From Streptomyces aculeolatus (GTDB lineage: Bacteria; Actinomycetota; Actinomycetes; Streptomycetales; Streptomycetaceae): 64,000 nt of DNA. The stretch's first letter is position 1. Each line of letters starts with the position of its first letter. Positions 27,969 through 37,241 of this stretch are shown piece after piece. Location: the NCBI RefSeq assembly GCF_020400605.1, contig NZ_JAINRD010000004.1:248001-312000 (forward strand), given 5' to 3'. Both the position numbers and the translations under genes were made by a program. The notes beneath the pieces are model-generated. The model saw only the letters and a list, made by a program, of their open reading frames with translations, did no database searches and had not been told where the DNA came from.

Positions 27969-29111
27969 TCACTCGCGGCAGATCAGCAGCAGCGCCCGGT
28001 CGTCCTTGACGTCCTTGGCGACCTTCTCGATCAGATGCCAGGCCGCACCCCGGAACGTGCTCGACGCGTACTGGTCCGCCTCCCCTATCAACCGGTCCAT
28101 GCCCTCGGTCAGGTCCCGGTCCGGCGCCTCGACGAGGCCGTCCGAGAACAGCATCAGCACGTCCCCCCGGCGCAGCGTGCCCTTCAGCGGGTCGAACTGC
28201 GCCTCCTCCACCACCCCGAGCAGCGGCCCCTCCGCGCCCTTCTCCTCCCAGCGCCCCGAGCCCGCGCTGAGCTGCACGCCGGGTACGTGCCCGGCCGAGA
28301 ACAGCTCGTAGTCCCCGGACTCCAGGTCCAGCACCAGGTGCACGGAGGTGGCGAAGCCCTCCTGCCACTCCTGGCGCAGCAGGTAGCCGTTGGCGGCGGG
28401 CAGGAAGTCGTGCGGCGGCAGCGAGCCGAGCAGCCCGCCGAAGGCGCCGGACAGCAGCAGCGCCCGCGACCCGGCCGACATGCCCTTGCCGGAGACGTCG
28501 GTGAGCACGGCCTCCAGGATGTGGCCGCCGTGGGTGCGGGAGGCGACGACGAAGTCGCCGGAGAAGGACTGGCCGCCGGCCGGGCGCAGCGACATCTCCG
28601 CGTGCCAGCCGCGCGGCAGCCGCGGCAGCTTGCTCTGCACCCGGATCCGCTCGCGCAGGTCGAAGAGCATCGTGCCGCCGCGCCGCCACGGGACGCCGAC
28701 GCGGCTGCGGAACTGCGCGACGGTCAGCCCCGTCAGCCCCACCGAGGCGATCACGAGCACGGTGCCCGGCGTCACCCGGGCGGGGCCCTCGGCGTACGGG
28801 CCCAGGAGCATCGCCTCGATGATGAGCGCGGTGGCGGACGCGGCGTACAGCGCGAGGAGGCTGGCGGGCCGCAGCACGAGGCCGCCGATGAAGATCGGCA
28901 GGACGAGCGCGGCGGGCGAGACCCAGGCCGGCGAGAGGAGCGTGCCGGCGGCGAGCGCGGGGATGGTCAGCAGCAGGACGACGAGGGCGATCCAGTCGGA
29001 GCCCTCACCGCGGAAGTAGTCGACACCGGCCCTGCGCACGCCGACCCGGACCCGGTGCAGCGTCTTGTGCCACCGGGCCGCTTGCGAGGTGGAACCCGCA
29101 CCTCCGGCCAT
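27969..29111 (-). CDS. Membrane-anchored PP2C-type (SpoIIE) serine/threonine phosphatase
   Basis: A 380-residue protein. Residues 40-130 hold four or so membrane helices. The C-terminal half is a SpoIIE/PP2C domain with metal-site motifs GDFVVASR, VLTDVSGKG and FSDGLVEAPD. Such proteins dephosphorylate anti-anti-sigma factors in partner-switching pathways of actinobacteria. There is no PAS or GAF sensor, so any sensing is likely through the membrane part. It starts at the ATG at 29111. No anti-sigma gene is adjacent; an RsbW-like protein lies 10 kb away at 38.9 kb. Confidence 0.92.
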   Translation of the reverse strand: MAGGAGSTSQAARWHKTLHRVRVGVRRAGVDYFRGEGSDWIALVVLLLTIPALAAGTLLSPAWVSPAALVLPIFIGGLVLRPASLLALYAASATALIIEAMLLGPYAEGPARVTPGTVLVIASVGLTGLTVAQFRSRVGVPWRRGGTMLFDLRERIRVQSKLPRLPRGWHAEMSLRPAGGQSFSGDFVVASRTHGGHILEAVLTDVSGKGMSAGSRALLLSGAFGGLLGSLPPHDFLPAANGYLLRQEWQEGFATSVHLVLDLESGDYELFSAGHVPGVQLSAGSGRWEEKGAEGPLLGVVEEAQFDPLKGTLRRGDVLMLFSDGLVEAPDRDLTEGMDRLIGEADQYASSTFRGAAWHLIEKVAKDVKDDRALLLICRE

Positions 29112-29256
29112 GCCCCGGGACCCTATCCACCCGCCGCGCCGGGCGTCGATTCACGGCGTGCCGACCGCACTCTTCGGGCGGCACTGCCGGAATCGTATGC
29201 GAATTCGCGGCGTTTGGAACGAAGGAGGGCCTGCCCGGACGCAGTTGGGACGAGGG

Positions 29257-30066
29257 TCACGCGGGCTGGCACGAGGGGCACCAGAAAAGGTTGCGCGCGG
29301 CGAGGGTGGCGGTGCGTACGCCGGTGCCGCAGAGGTGGCAGGGGCGGGCCGCGCGGCGGTAGACGTAGACCTCGCCGCCGTGCTCGTCGACGCGCGGCGG
29401 GCGGCCCATCGCCTCGGGGAGGTGCTCGGGCCGGACGGTGTCGATGCGCCCGGTGCGTACGCCCTCGCGCATCAGCACCGCGAGGTCGGCCCAGACCGCC
29501 TCCCACGCGGGGCGGCCGAGGTCGCGGCCCGCGCGGTAGGGGTCGATGCCGTGCCGGAAGAGGACCTCGGTGCGGTAGATGTTGCCGACGCCGGAGATCA
29601 CCCGCTGGTCCATGAGGAGCGTGGCGACCGGCGCGCGGCTGCGCGAGATCCGCGCCCACGCCGCCTCGCCGTCGTCGCCGGCGCGCAGCGGGTCGTCGCC
29701 GAGCCGGGCGTGCACGGCGTCCTTCTCCTCCTCGGTGACCAGTTCGCACGCCGAGGGGCCGCGCAGGTCGGCGTAGCCGGCGCCGGTGGCCAGGCGCAGC
29801 CGGACGGCGCCCACGGGCGCGGGCGCGGGGCCGTCGCCGAAGGCGACCTTGCCGTAGATGCCGAGGTGGACGTGGAGGTGGCCGACGGGCCCGAAGCCGA
29901 GGAAGAGGTGCTTGCCGTGGGCGTCGGTGCCGGTCAGCCGGCAGCCGTCGATGAGCGCGGCGCCGTCGGCGAACTTGCCCTGCGGGCTGGCCGCGCGCAC
30001 CGCCCGGCCGCCGAAGCGCACGCCGTACTCGACGGACAGGCGGTGGATGGTGTGGCCCTCAGGCAT
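29257..30066 (-). CDS. Fpg/Nei-family DNA glycosylase (endonuclease VIII-like)
   Basis: A 269-residue base-excision repair enzyme. The N-terminal PEGHTIHR puts the catalytic Pro and Glu directly after the initiator Met, as in Nei-type enzymes rather than PELP-type MutM. The helix-two-turn-helix region contains VISGVGNIYRTEVLF. The C-terminal zinc finger has four cysteines (CHLC...CPSC). It removes oxidised bases and nicks the strand. It lies 87 bases downstream of rpiB. Confidence 0.93.
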   Translation of the reverse strand: MPEGHTIHRLSVEYGVRFGGRAVRAASPQGKFADGAALIDGCRLTGTDAHGKHLFLGFGPVGHLHVHLGIYGKVAFGDGPAPAPVGAVRLRLATGAGYADLRGPSACELVTEEEKDAVHARLGDDPLRAGDDGEAAWARISRSRAPVATLLMDQRVISGVGNIYRTEVLFRHGIDPYRAGRDLGRPAWEAVWADLAVLMREGVRTGRIDTVRPEHLPEAMGRPPRVDEHGGEVYVYRRAARPCHLCGTGVRTATLAARNLFWCPSCQPA

Positions 30067-30153
30067 ACGCCCTCTCTCGCTCCGGTCCCGTCCGGGTCCG
30101 CCCGGTCCGGTCCGCCCGGTCTGCCCCTGCGCTGCGGCCCGCGGATGCGGCCG

Positions 30154-30639
<486 letters not shown>

Positions 30640-30662
30640 GTCCGGGAGTCTACGGGCCCCGC

Positions 30663-31280
30663 TCAGCCCCGGTGCGCACGCCCGGCGATGTGCCAGGCGG
30701 CGGGCAGCGCGCCCATGGCCAGGGCGGCCTTCAGCGCGTCGCCCAGGAGGTACGGGGTGAGGCCGAGGGAGACCGCCTCGCCGAGGGGGACGTCCAGCGA
30801 GAGGGCCAGGTACGGCACGCCCACGGCGTAGATGAGGGCGCTGCCGAGGACCATCGTGCCGGCTGTGCGCCACACGTCGCGGTCGCCGCCGCGGCGGGCC
30901 AGGGCGCCGACGGCCGCGGCGGCCAGGAGCATCCCGAGGACGTAGCCGAAGGACGGCATCCCCCACCCGGAGGAGCCCTCCGCGAACCACGGCATCCCGG
31001 CCATGCCCGCGGCCGCGTACAGCAGCAGGGAGAGGAACGCCCGCCCGGTGCCCAGCGAGGCGCCGACGAGCAGCGCGGCGAAGGTCTGCCCGGTGACCGG
31101 CACCGGCGAGCCGGGCACGGGCACCGCCAGCTGCGCGGCGGCGCCGGTGAGCGCCGCGCCGCCGGCCACGAGCGCGGCGTCGCGCAGCCGGGCGCGGGCC
31201 GCGGTCGAGGCGGGCAGCACGTCGGCGAGTACGGCGCCGGGGCGCGCGTAGTGCGGGGAGGAGACGGCGGCAGTGCTCAT
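30663..31280 (-). CDS. bioY: Biotin transporter BioY
   Basis: A 205-residue membrane protein with six predicted helices. The N-terminal PVTGQTFAALLVGASLG and the following GMPWFAE...GPSFGY-like segment are BioY features. It is the substrate-binding S component of an ECF-type biotin importer; no bioM or bioN is adjacent. The ATG at 31280 has GGAG seven bases upstream. A TAGCGT -10-like hexamer lies on the minus strand at 31340-31335. I saw no riboswitch. Confidence 0.92.
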   Translation of the reverse strand: MSTAAVSSPHYARPGAVLADVLPASTAARARLRDAALVAGGAALTGAAAQLAVPVPGSPVPVTGQTFAALLVGASLGTGRAFLSLLLYAAAGMAGMPWFAEGSSGWGMPSFGYVLGMLLAAAAVGALARRGGDRDVWRTAGTMVLGSALIYAVGVPYLALSLDVPLGEAVSLGLTPYLLGDALKAALAMGALPAAWHIAGRAHRG

Positions 31281-31631
31281 CGGGTTCTCCGGTCTCGGTT
31301 CGCGGGTCCGTCACGGGGTACGGGGACGCTGCGTACGCTAGCCGACGGCCCCGGGCCGATCACCGTGGAAAGGTGCCAACCCGTCGCACAGATACCTGTC
31401 ACTCCCCCGCACCCCCGCGGCCACCGGCCCGGGGCTGCGATTCCGGCATCCGAGCAGGTCACGTGAGATACGCCACACCGTGATCGGGTTTCGGTCCGGC
31501 CCAACTGCCCGGCCGCACGCCCGACTCCCGCTGTGGAACCCCTCCAACGCCGGCTCTCCGCCCCCGGCGCGCGCCCGGCGCATGCCGCACACTGAATCGT
31601 CCCCACGCACACCCCCCACAGGACACCCCGC
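31281..31631. other. Divergent promoter region, bioY / amino-acid permease
   Basis: A 351-base non-coding region between divergent genes. On the minus strand TAGCGT (31340-31335) is a plausible -10 for bioY, with a weak -35. No strong palindrome, terminator or small gene is visible on either strand. Confidence 0.4.
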
Positions 31632-33086
31632 ATGAGCGCAACCCCCCACGCCGACGGCACGGCGGGCGCCGCGGACGCCGCGGCGCCCTCCGTCCCCTCC
31701 ACCTCCTCCACGTCCCCCGCCCCCGTACCGTCCGCCCTCGGCACCGGCCTCAAGCAGCGCCACCTGACGATGATCGCCCTCGGCGGCGTCATCGGCGCCG
31801 GCCTCTTCGTCGGCTCCGGCGCCGGCATCGCCGCCGCGGGCCCCGGCATCGTCCTCGCGTACGCCGTCTCCGGGCTGCTCGTCATGCTCGTGATGCGGAT
31901 GCTCGGCGAGATGTCCGCCGCCCACCCCGCCTCCGGCTCCTTCTCCGTCCACGCCGAGCGGGCCTTCGGCCCGTGGGCGGGCCTCACCTCCGGCTGGATG
32001 TACTGGACGCTGCTGGGCGTCGCCATCGCCGCCGAGGCCATCGGCGCCTCGCAGATCGTCACGGGCTGGCTGCCGGGCACCGAGCCCTGGATGTGGGTCC
32101 TGCTGTTCATGGCCGTCTTCTGCGTCACGAACCTGGCGGCGGTCGGCAACTTCGGCGAGGCCGAGTTCTGGTTCGCCGGGCTGAAGGTCGCGGCGATCAG
32201 CGCCTTCCTCGTCCTCGGCCTCCTCGCCGTGCTCGGCATGCTGCCGGGGACGGACGCGCCCGGCACCGCGAACCTCACCGGCGCCGGCGACGGCTTCCTG
32301 CCCAACGGCTCCGAGGGGCTGCTCGTCGGCCTGCTCGCCTCCGTCTTCGCGTACGGCGGGCTGGAGAACGTCACCATCGCCGCCGCCGAGTCCGAGCACC
32401 CGCGGCGCGGCGTCGCCCGCGCGGTGCGTACGGCGATGTACCGCATCGCGATCTTCTACGTCGGCTCCATGCTGGTCGTCGTCGCGCTGATCCCCTGGGA
32501 CGACCCGGCGGTGAAGTCCGGCCCGTACGCCGCCGCGCTCGACCACGTCGGGATCCCGGCCGCCGGCGAGGTGATGAACGTCGTCGTGCTGGTGGCGCTG
32601 CTGTCCGCGATGAACGCCAACATCTACGGCGCCTCGCGCATGGCGTACTCCCTGGTCGCCCGCGGCCAGGGCCCGCGCTTCCTGGGCCGGCTGACCGACC
32701 GCGTGCCGCGCCGCGCGGTGGTCGCCACCTGCTCCTTCGGCTTCGCCGCCGTGCTGCTCAGCTACCGCTGGCCCGACACGCTCTTCCAGTGGCTGCTGAA
32801 CATGGTCGGCGCCGCGATCCTCGTGGTCTGGGCGTTCACCGCCGCCGCCCAGCTGCGCACCCGCCGCCGGCTCGAGCGCGAGGCGCCGGAGCTGCTGACG
32901 GTGCGGATGTGGGCGTACCCGTACCTGACCTGGGCGGCGCTGGCCGCGATGGGCGGGATCCTGGTGCTGATGCTGCGCGAGCCGGACTCCCGCACCCAGT
33001 TGCTGACCACGGCGGGGCTCGCGCTGGCGCTGTCCCTCGTGGGCCTGGTACGTCAGCACCGCCGCCGGGGTACCCGCATGACATGA
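31632..33086 (+). CDS. APC-family amino-acid permease
   Basis: A 484-residue transporter with 12 membrane helices after a 35-residue Ser/Thr/Pro/Ala-rich cytoplasmic N-terminus. The first helix carries MIALGGVIGAGLFVGSG, the backbone-binding motif of the amino-acid transporter (AAT) subfamily. LPNGSEGLLVGLLASVFAYGGLE and the later AMNANIYGASRMAYSLVARGQGP are also typical. Relatives move proline, GABA or aromatic amino acids by proton symport; specificity is not clear here. It lies 39 bases before pepN, which suggests co-expression with peptide breakdown. Confidence 0.92.
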   Translation: MSATPHADGTAGAADAAAPSVPSTSSTSPAPVPSALGTGLKQRHLTMIALGGVIGAGLFVGSGAGIAAAGPGIVLAYAVSGLLVMLVMRMLGEMSAAHPASGSFSVHAERAFGPWAGLTSGWMYWTLLGVAIAAEAIGASQIVTGWLPGTEPWMWVLLFMAVFCVTNLAAVGNFGEAEFWFAGLKVAAISAFLVLGLLAVLGMLPGTDAPGTANLTGAGDGFLPNGSEGLLVGLLASVFAYGGLENVTIAAAESEHPRRGVARAVRTAMYRIAIFYVGSMLVVVALIPWDDPAVKSGPYAAALDHVGIPAAGEVMNVVVLVALLSAMNANIYGASRMAYSLVARGQGPRFLGRLTDRVPRRAVVATCSFGFAAVLLSYRWPDTLFQWLLNMVGAAILVVWAFTAAAQLRTRRRLEREAPELLTVRMWAYPYLTWAALAAMGGILVLMLREPDSRTQLLTTAGLALALSLVGLVRQHRRRGTRMT

Positions 33087-33125
33087 TTTCGCTGTCGGAC
33101 CTGCGAGAGACGAAGGAGTCCCCCC

Positions 33126-35744
33126 GTGCCCGGTGAGAACCTGACCCGCGAGGAGGCCCGGGAGCGCGCGCGGCTCCTGGAGGTCGAGGCGTACGAGGTC
33201 GAGCTCGACCTGCGTACGGCGGTGGCCCCCGCGGCGGAGCCCTTCCGGTCGGTGACCACCGTGCGGTTCCGCTGCGCCCAGCCGGGCGCGGCGACGTTCC
33301 TCGACCTCATCGCGCCGGACGTGACCGCGGTGACGCTCAACGGCCGGGACCTCGACCCCGGGGCGGTCTTCGACGGCGCGCGGATCGCGCTGGAGGACCT
33401 GGCCGCGGAGAACGAGGTCGTGGTCGACGCGCGCTGCGCGTTCAGCCGCACCGGCGAGGGCATGCACCGCTTCGTCGACCCGGAGGACGGCGAGGTCTAC
33501 CTCTACACGCAGTACGAGCCGGCCGACGCCCGCCGGGTGTTCGCCACCTTCGAACAGCCCGACCTGAAGGCCCCGTTCACCTTCACGGTCACGGCCCCCG
33601 GCCACTGGACGGTGCTCTCCGGCGCCGCGCTGGCCGGCTCCCCGGAGCGGCACACCGATGCCTCCGGGACCGACGCCGCGACCTGGCGGTTCGAGCCGAC
33701 CAAGCCGATCTCCACGTACATCACGGCCGTCCTCGCCGGCCCGTACGCGTACCTCCGGGACCGCTACACGCGCACGTTCGACGACGGCCGCGAGCTGGTC
33801 GTGCCGCTCGGCGCGCTCTGCCGCAGGTCGCTCGCCCGGCACTTCGACGCGGACGACATCTTCACCGTCACCAAGCAGGGCCTGGACTTCTTCCACGACC
33901 ACTTCGACTACCCCTACCCCTGGGGCAAGTACGACCAGGCGTTCGTGCCGGAGTACAACATCGGCGCGATGGAGAACCCCGGTCTGGTCACCTTCCGCGA
34001 GGAGTTCGTCTTCCGCGGCAAGGTCACCGACGCGGCGTACGAGCGCCGGGCGAACGTCGTGCTGCACGAGATGGCGCACATGTGGTTCGGCGACCTGGTG
34101 ACCATGGAGTGGTGGGACGACCTCTGGCTCAAGGAGTCGTTCGCCGACTACATGGGCGCGCTGGCGCTCGCGGAGGCCACCCGGTTCAGCGGGAGCTGGA
34201 TCACCTTCGCCAACCGGCGCAAGGCGTGGGCGTACCGCGCCGACCAGCTGCCGACGACGCACCCGATCACGGCCGACATCCAGGACCTGGAGGCGGCCAA
34301 GCTCAACTTCGACGGCATCACGTACGCGAAGGGCGCCGCGGTGCTCAAGCAGCTCGTGGCGTACGTCGGCCGGGACGCCTTCATGGAGGGCGCCCGCCGC
34401 TACTTCAAGCGGCACGCCTTCCGCAACACCCGCCTGGCCGACCTGCTGGCCGCGCTGGAGGAGACCAGCGGGCGGGACATGTCGGCGTGGTCCCGGTCGT
34501 GGCTCCAGACCGCCGGCGTCGACACGCTCACGCCGCGGGCGACGTACGACGCGGACGGCCGGATCACCGAGCTGGCGATCCTGCGCGAGGGCCCGGAGGC
34601 CGGCCCGGGCGCCGCGGCCGGGGCGCCGCCGCGCCCGCACCGCGTGGCCGTCGGGCTGTACGCGCAGCCGGGCGCCTCCGGCGAACTGGTGCGCTACGCG
34701 CGCGCCGAGGTCGACGTCACCGACGGGCACGCGGCCGTCGGGGAGCTTGCCGGGCAGCCGCGCCCGGATTTGATCCTCGTCAACGACGACGACCTGACCT
34801 TCTGCAAGGCCCGCTTCGACGAGGACTCGCTCGACACCGTCCGCGAACGCCTCGGCGACCTCTCCGACCCCCTCGCCCGCGCCATCGCCTGGGCCGCCGC
34901 CTGGGACCTCACCCGCGACGGCCTCATGCCCGCCCGCGACTACCTCGGCCTCGTCCTGCGCTTCGCCGGCCGGGAGACCGACATCGGCGTGCTCCAGGGC
35001 CTCCACCAGCAGGCCCACTACACCGTCGACCACTACGCCGCCGCAGGGCACCGCGCCGAGGGCGAGCAGGCGCTCGCCGAGGGGGCGCTCGGGGAGCTGC
35101 GGCTTGCGCCGCCCGGTAGCGACCACCAGCTGGCGTGGGCCCGCTTCTTCGCCTCCGTCGCCACCACCGAGGAGGACCTCCAGCTGCTGAGCAGCCTCCT
35201 CGACGGCCAGGCGAAGATCGACGGCCTCGACGTCGACCAGGAGCTGCGCTGGGACCTGCTGCTCCCGCTCGTCGCCCACGGCGTCGCCGACGCGGCGGCC
35301 GTCGAGGCCGAACTGGCCCGCGACGACACCGCGTCCGGCAGGCGCCACCAGGTCCGCTGCCTGGCCGCCCGGCCGGACGCGGCGGTCAAGGAGGCGGCGT
35401 GGCGGGCGGTCGTCGACTCCGACGAGCTGTCCAACGCGATCGTCGAGGCGACGATCTCCGGCTTCACCCGGCCCGGGCAGCGGGAGCTGCTCGCGCCGTA
35501 CGCGCCGCGGTACTTCGCGGAGATCGAGCGGATCTGGCGGGAGCGGACGATCGAGAGCGCCATGGCGGTCGTACGGGGCCTCTATCCGGCGCTGCAGGCG
35601 CACCAGGCGACGCTGGACGCGACGGACACGTGGCTGCGCGGCACCGAGGGCTCGGCGCCGCCGGCGCTGCGGCGGCTGGTGTGGGAGGCGCGCGACGACC
35701 TGGCGCGCGCGCTGCGCGCGCAGGAGCGCGACGCGCAGGACTGA
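33126..35744 (+). CDS. pepN: Aminopeptidase N (M1 metallopeptidase), first paralogue
   Basis: An 872-residue gluzincin aminopeptidase. The exopeptidase motif GAMEN is at 280-284 and zinc ligands HEMAH are at 314-318, with Glu337 as the third ligand. The catalytic Tyr lies in FDGITYAKG. The C-terminal ERAP1-like helical domain is complete. It releases N-terminal residues from peptides in the cytoplasm. GTG at 33126 has AAGGAG nine bases upstream. A second pepN with the same N-terminal NLTREEARERARLL lies 3.8 kb away on the opposite strand. Confidence 0.95.
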   Translation: MPGENLTREEARERARLLEVEAYEVELDLRTAVAPAAEPFRSVTTVRFRCAQPGAATFLDLIAPDVTAVTLNGRDLDPGAVFDGARIALEDLAAENEVVVDARCAFSRTGEGMHRFVDPEDGEVYLYTQYEPADARRVFATFEQPDLKAPFTFTVTAPGHWTVLSGAALAGSPERHTDASGTDAATWRFEPTKPISTYITAVLAGPYAYLRDRYTRTFDDGRELVVPLGALCRRSLARHFDADDIFTVTKQGLDFFHDHFDYPYPWGKYDQAFVPEYNIGAMENPGLVTFREEFVFRGKVTDAAYERRANVVLHEMAHMWFGDLVTMEWWDDLWLKESFADYMGALALAEATRFSGSWITFANRRKAWAYRADQLPTTHPITADIQDLEAAKLNFDGITYAKGAAVLKQLVAYVGRDAFMEGARRYFKRHAFRNTRLADLLAALEETSGRDMSAWSRSWLQTAGVDTLTPRATYDADGRITELAILREGPEAGPGAAAGAPPRPHRVAVGLYAQPGASGELVRYARAEVDVTDGHAAVGELAGQPRPDLILVNDDDLTFCKARFDEDSLDTVRERLGDLSDPLARAIAWAAAWDLTRDGLMPARDYLGLVLRFAGRETDIGVLQGLHQQAHYTVDHYAAAGHRAEGEQALAEGALGELRLAPPGSDHQLAWARFFASVATTEEDLQLLSSLLDGQAKIDGLDVDQELRWDLLLPLVAHGVADAAAVEAELARDDTASGRRHQVRCLAARPDAAVKEAAWRAVVDSDELSNAIVEATISGFTRPGQRELLAPYAPRYFAEIERIWRERTIESAMAVVRGLYPALQAHQATLDATDTWLRGTEGSAPPALRRLVWEARDDLARALRAQERDAQD

Positions 35745-35752
35745 GCCCCGGG

Positions 35753-35781
35753 GGGCCGGCCCCGACAGCCTTGGCCGGCCC
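35753..35781 (+). terminator. pepN terminator
   Basis: GGGCCGGCC (35753-35761) pairs with GGCCGGCCC (35773-35781) around an 11-base loop, starting nine bases after the pepN stop. Confidence 0.6.
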
Positions 35782-35889
35782 GTGAGTTCGGCAGTCGAAC
35801 GTGTGCGCATTGGCCCCGGCTTGTCCGCATTCTTCGACGGCCCTGTAACAGCGGTTAGGGGAGGGTGGGCGGCCGGGAATCCAGCCGCC

Positions 35890-36972
35890 ATGAACGCGAA
35901 CTCGCCCTCCCCGGCACCACTCAGCCCGCGCCCGCTCCACCACGCCGCCGGCGTCCGGGGCCAGGTCATGACCGCCCGGCAACTGCGCGAGCACGGCGTC
36001 GCCGCCGCCGACACCGCGCAGCGCTGCCGCCCCGGCGGCCCCTGGCAGCAACTCCTGCCCGGCGTCTACCTCCTGCATGCCGGGCCACCGACGCCGCAGG
36101 AGCGCCTGCACGCGGCCCTGCTCTACGCCGGCCGGGCGCCGGCCCGCGCCACCGTGCCCGGCCAGACCCGCGGCACGACCGCCTCCGCCCCGGCGCGGGA
36201 CGCCGCCCCGGACCCGTACGGCGACGCGATGCTCACCGGGCTCGCGGCGCTCGCGCTGCACGGCTTCGCCGCCGCCCCGCCGCTGCTCGCACTCGACCGG
36301 ATCGACGTCCTGCTCCCCCGCACCCGCCGGCTGCGCTCCACCGGCCTCGCCCGCCTCGTCCGCGCCCACACGCTGCCCCGCCCCGCCCGCATCACCGGCC
36401 TGCCCGTGGCCCCGGTCCCCCGCGCCCTCGCCGACACGGTCGCAGTGCTCACCGACGCCGCCGACGTGCACCTCCTGCTGACGGAGGCGGTCCGCGGCGG
36501 CCACTGCGAAGCGGCGTCGGTGGTCCGGGAGCTGAGCCGGGCCCGGCTGCTGGGGCGCCCGCACGTGATCGACGCGGTGGACACCCTGATCGCCGAGGGG
36601 CGCGCGCTGGCCGAGGGCCGGCTGTACGACATGGTCGACATCCACGCCCTGCCCGACCCTCTCTGGAACGTCGACCTCCGCCTGCCCGGCGGGCCCCACC
36701 TCGGGGGCGTCGACGCCTACTGGCCGGACCACGCGGTCGCCGTGGAGATCGACGCCCGCACCCCGCGCCGCACCTCCCACGACGACCGGGCGCTGTGGTC
36801 CCAGTACGCGAAGAAGCGGGAGACCCTGGAGCGGCTGGGCATCACGGTCGTCCACGTCACCCCGCGGGGGCTGCGCGAGGCGCTGGAGCAGCAGGCGGAG
36901 GCGGTCCGCGGCGCCATGCTGGCCTCGGCGGAACGCGAACAGGCCGCCCACGTGGTCGTCCTGCCCCGCTGA
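35890..36972 (+). CDS. AbiEi-like winged-helix plus DUF559-like nuclease-fold protein
   Basis: A 360-residue protein of unknown role. Residues 20-90 resemble the N-terminal winged-helix of AbiEi-type antitoxins (TARQLREHGV...WQQLLPGVYLLHAG). The C-terminus resembles a Vsr/DUF559-type restriction fold: VDAYWPDHAVAVEIDAR supplies an Asp and a Glu-x-Asp, and KRETLERLGITVVHVT supplies the following basic helix and strand. Such two-domain proteins are common orphans in actinobacteria. No toxin partner is adjacent. The ATG at 35890 is chosen by domain start; the ribosome site is weak. A TTGTCC...TGTAAC pair at 35821-35850 may be the promoter. Confidence 0.75.
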   Translation: MNANSPSPAPLSPRPLHHAAGVRGQVMTARQLREHGVAAADTAQRCRPGGPWQQLLPGVYLLHAGPPTPQERLHAALLYAGRAPARATVPGQTRGTTASAPARDAAPDPYGDAMLTGLAALALHGFAAAPPLLALDRIDVLLPRTRRLRSTGLARLVRAHTLPRPARITGLPVAPVPRALADTVAVLTDAADVHLLLTEAVRGGHCEAASVVRELSRARLLGRPHVIDAVDTLIAEGRALAEGRLYDMVDIHALPDPLWNVDLRLPGGPHLGGVDAYWPDHAVAVEIDARTPRRTSHDDRALWSQYAKKRETLERLGITVVHVTPRGLREALEQQAEAVRGAMLASAEREQAAHVVVLPR

Positions 36973-37000
36973 CCGGTCCGCTGCGGCCGCGCCGGGCATC

Positions 37001-37104
37001 CTTGCTGGTCCGAAGGGATATCGGGGCATCGTTGTTGTTACCGCCGACGATGCGGACAACCTACGAAACGGGAGTAGCCCCGATATCCTTTCGCGGACAA
37101 GCAG
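37001..37104. repeat. 104-bp element with imperfect terminal inverted repeats
   Basis: Positions 37001-37027 and 37077-37104 are inverted copies. The shared core GGATATCGGGGC is exact, and the outer part (GTCCG and CTTG) matches with small gaps. The 49-base centre contains a further CATCGT/ACGATG inverted pair. The element is richer in A and T than its surroundings and lies between convergent genes. It may be a long bidirectional terminator or a decayed mobile-element footprint. Confidence 0.55.
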
Positions 37105-37145
37105 GTCGACTCCGCAGCGAAGTCGCCCGCCCCTGAGCCCCGCGT

Positions 37146-37177
37146 CCGGCCGCGACGCACTCCGCGTCGGCGGCCGG
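37146..37177. terminator. Hairpin between convergent genes
   Basis: CCGGCCGCGACGC (37146-37158) pairs with 37164-37177 with one bulged base and a 5-base loop. It lies 65 bases after the stop of the minus-strand regulator gene. Confidence 0.5.
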
Positions 37178-37241
37178 GCCCGGGGGTTCAGTGTGCCGGG
37201 GGCGGCCCGGGGCGATGCTCCCCTGTGGGCTCATCTCCCTG

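Noticed and set aside
31281..31631. Possible riboswitch or biotin operator before bioY.
   Set aside because: No conserved riboswitch core and no strong palindrome near the start; only a plausible -10 box.
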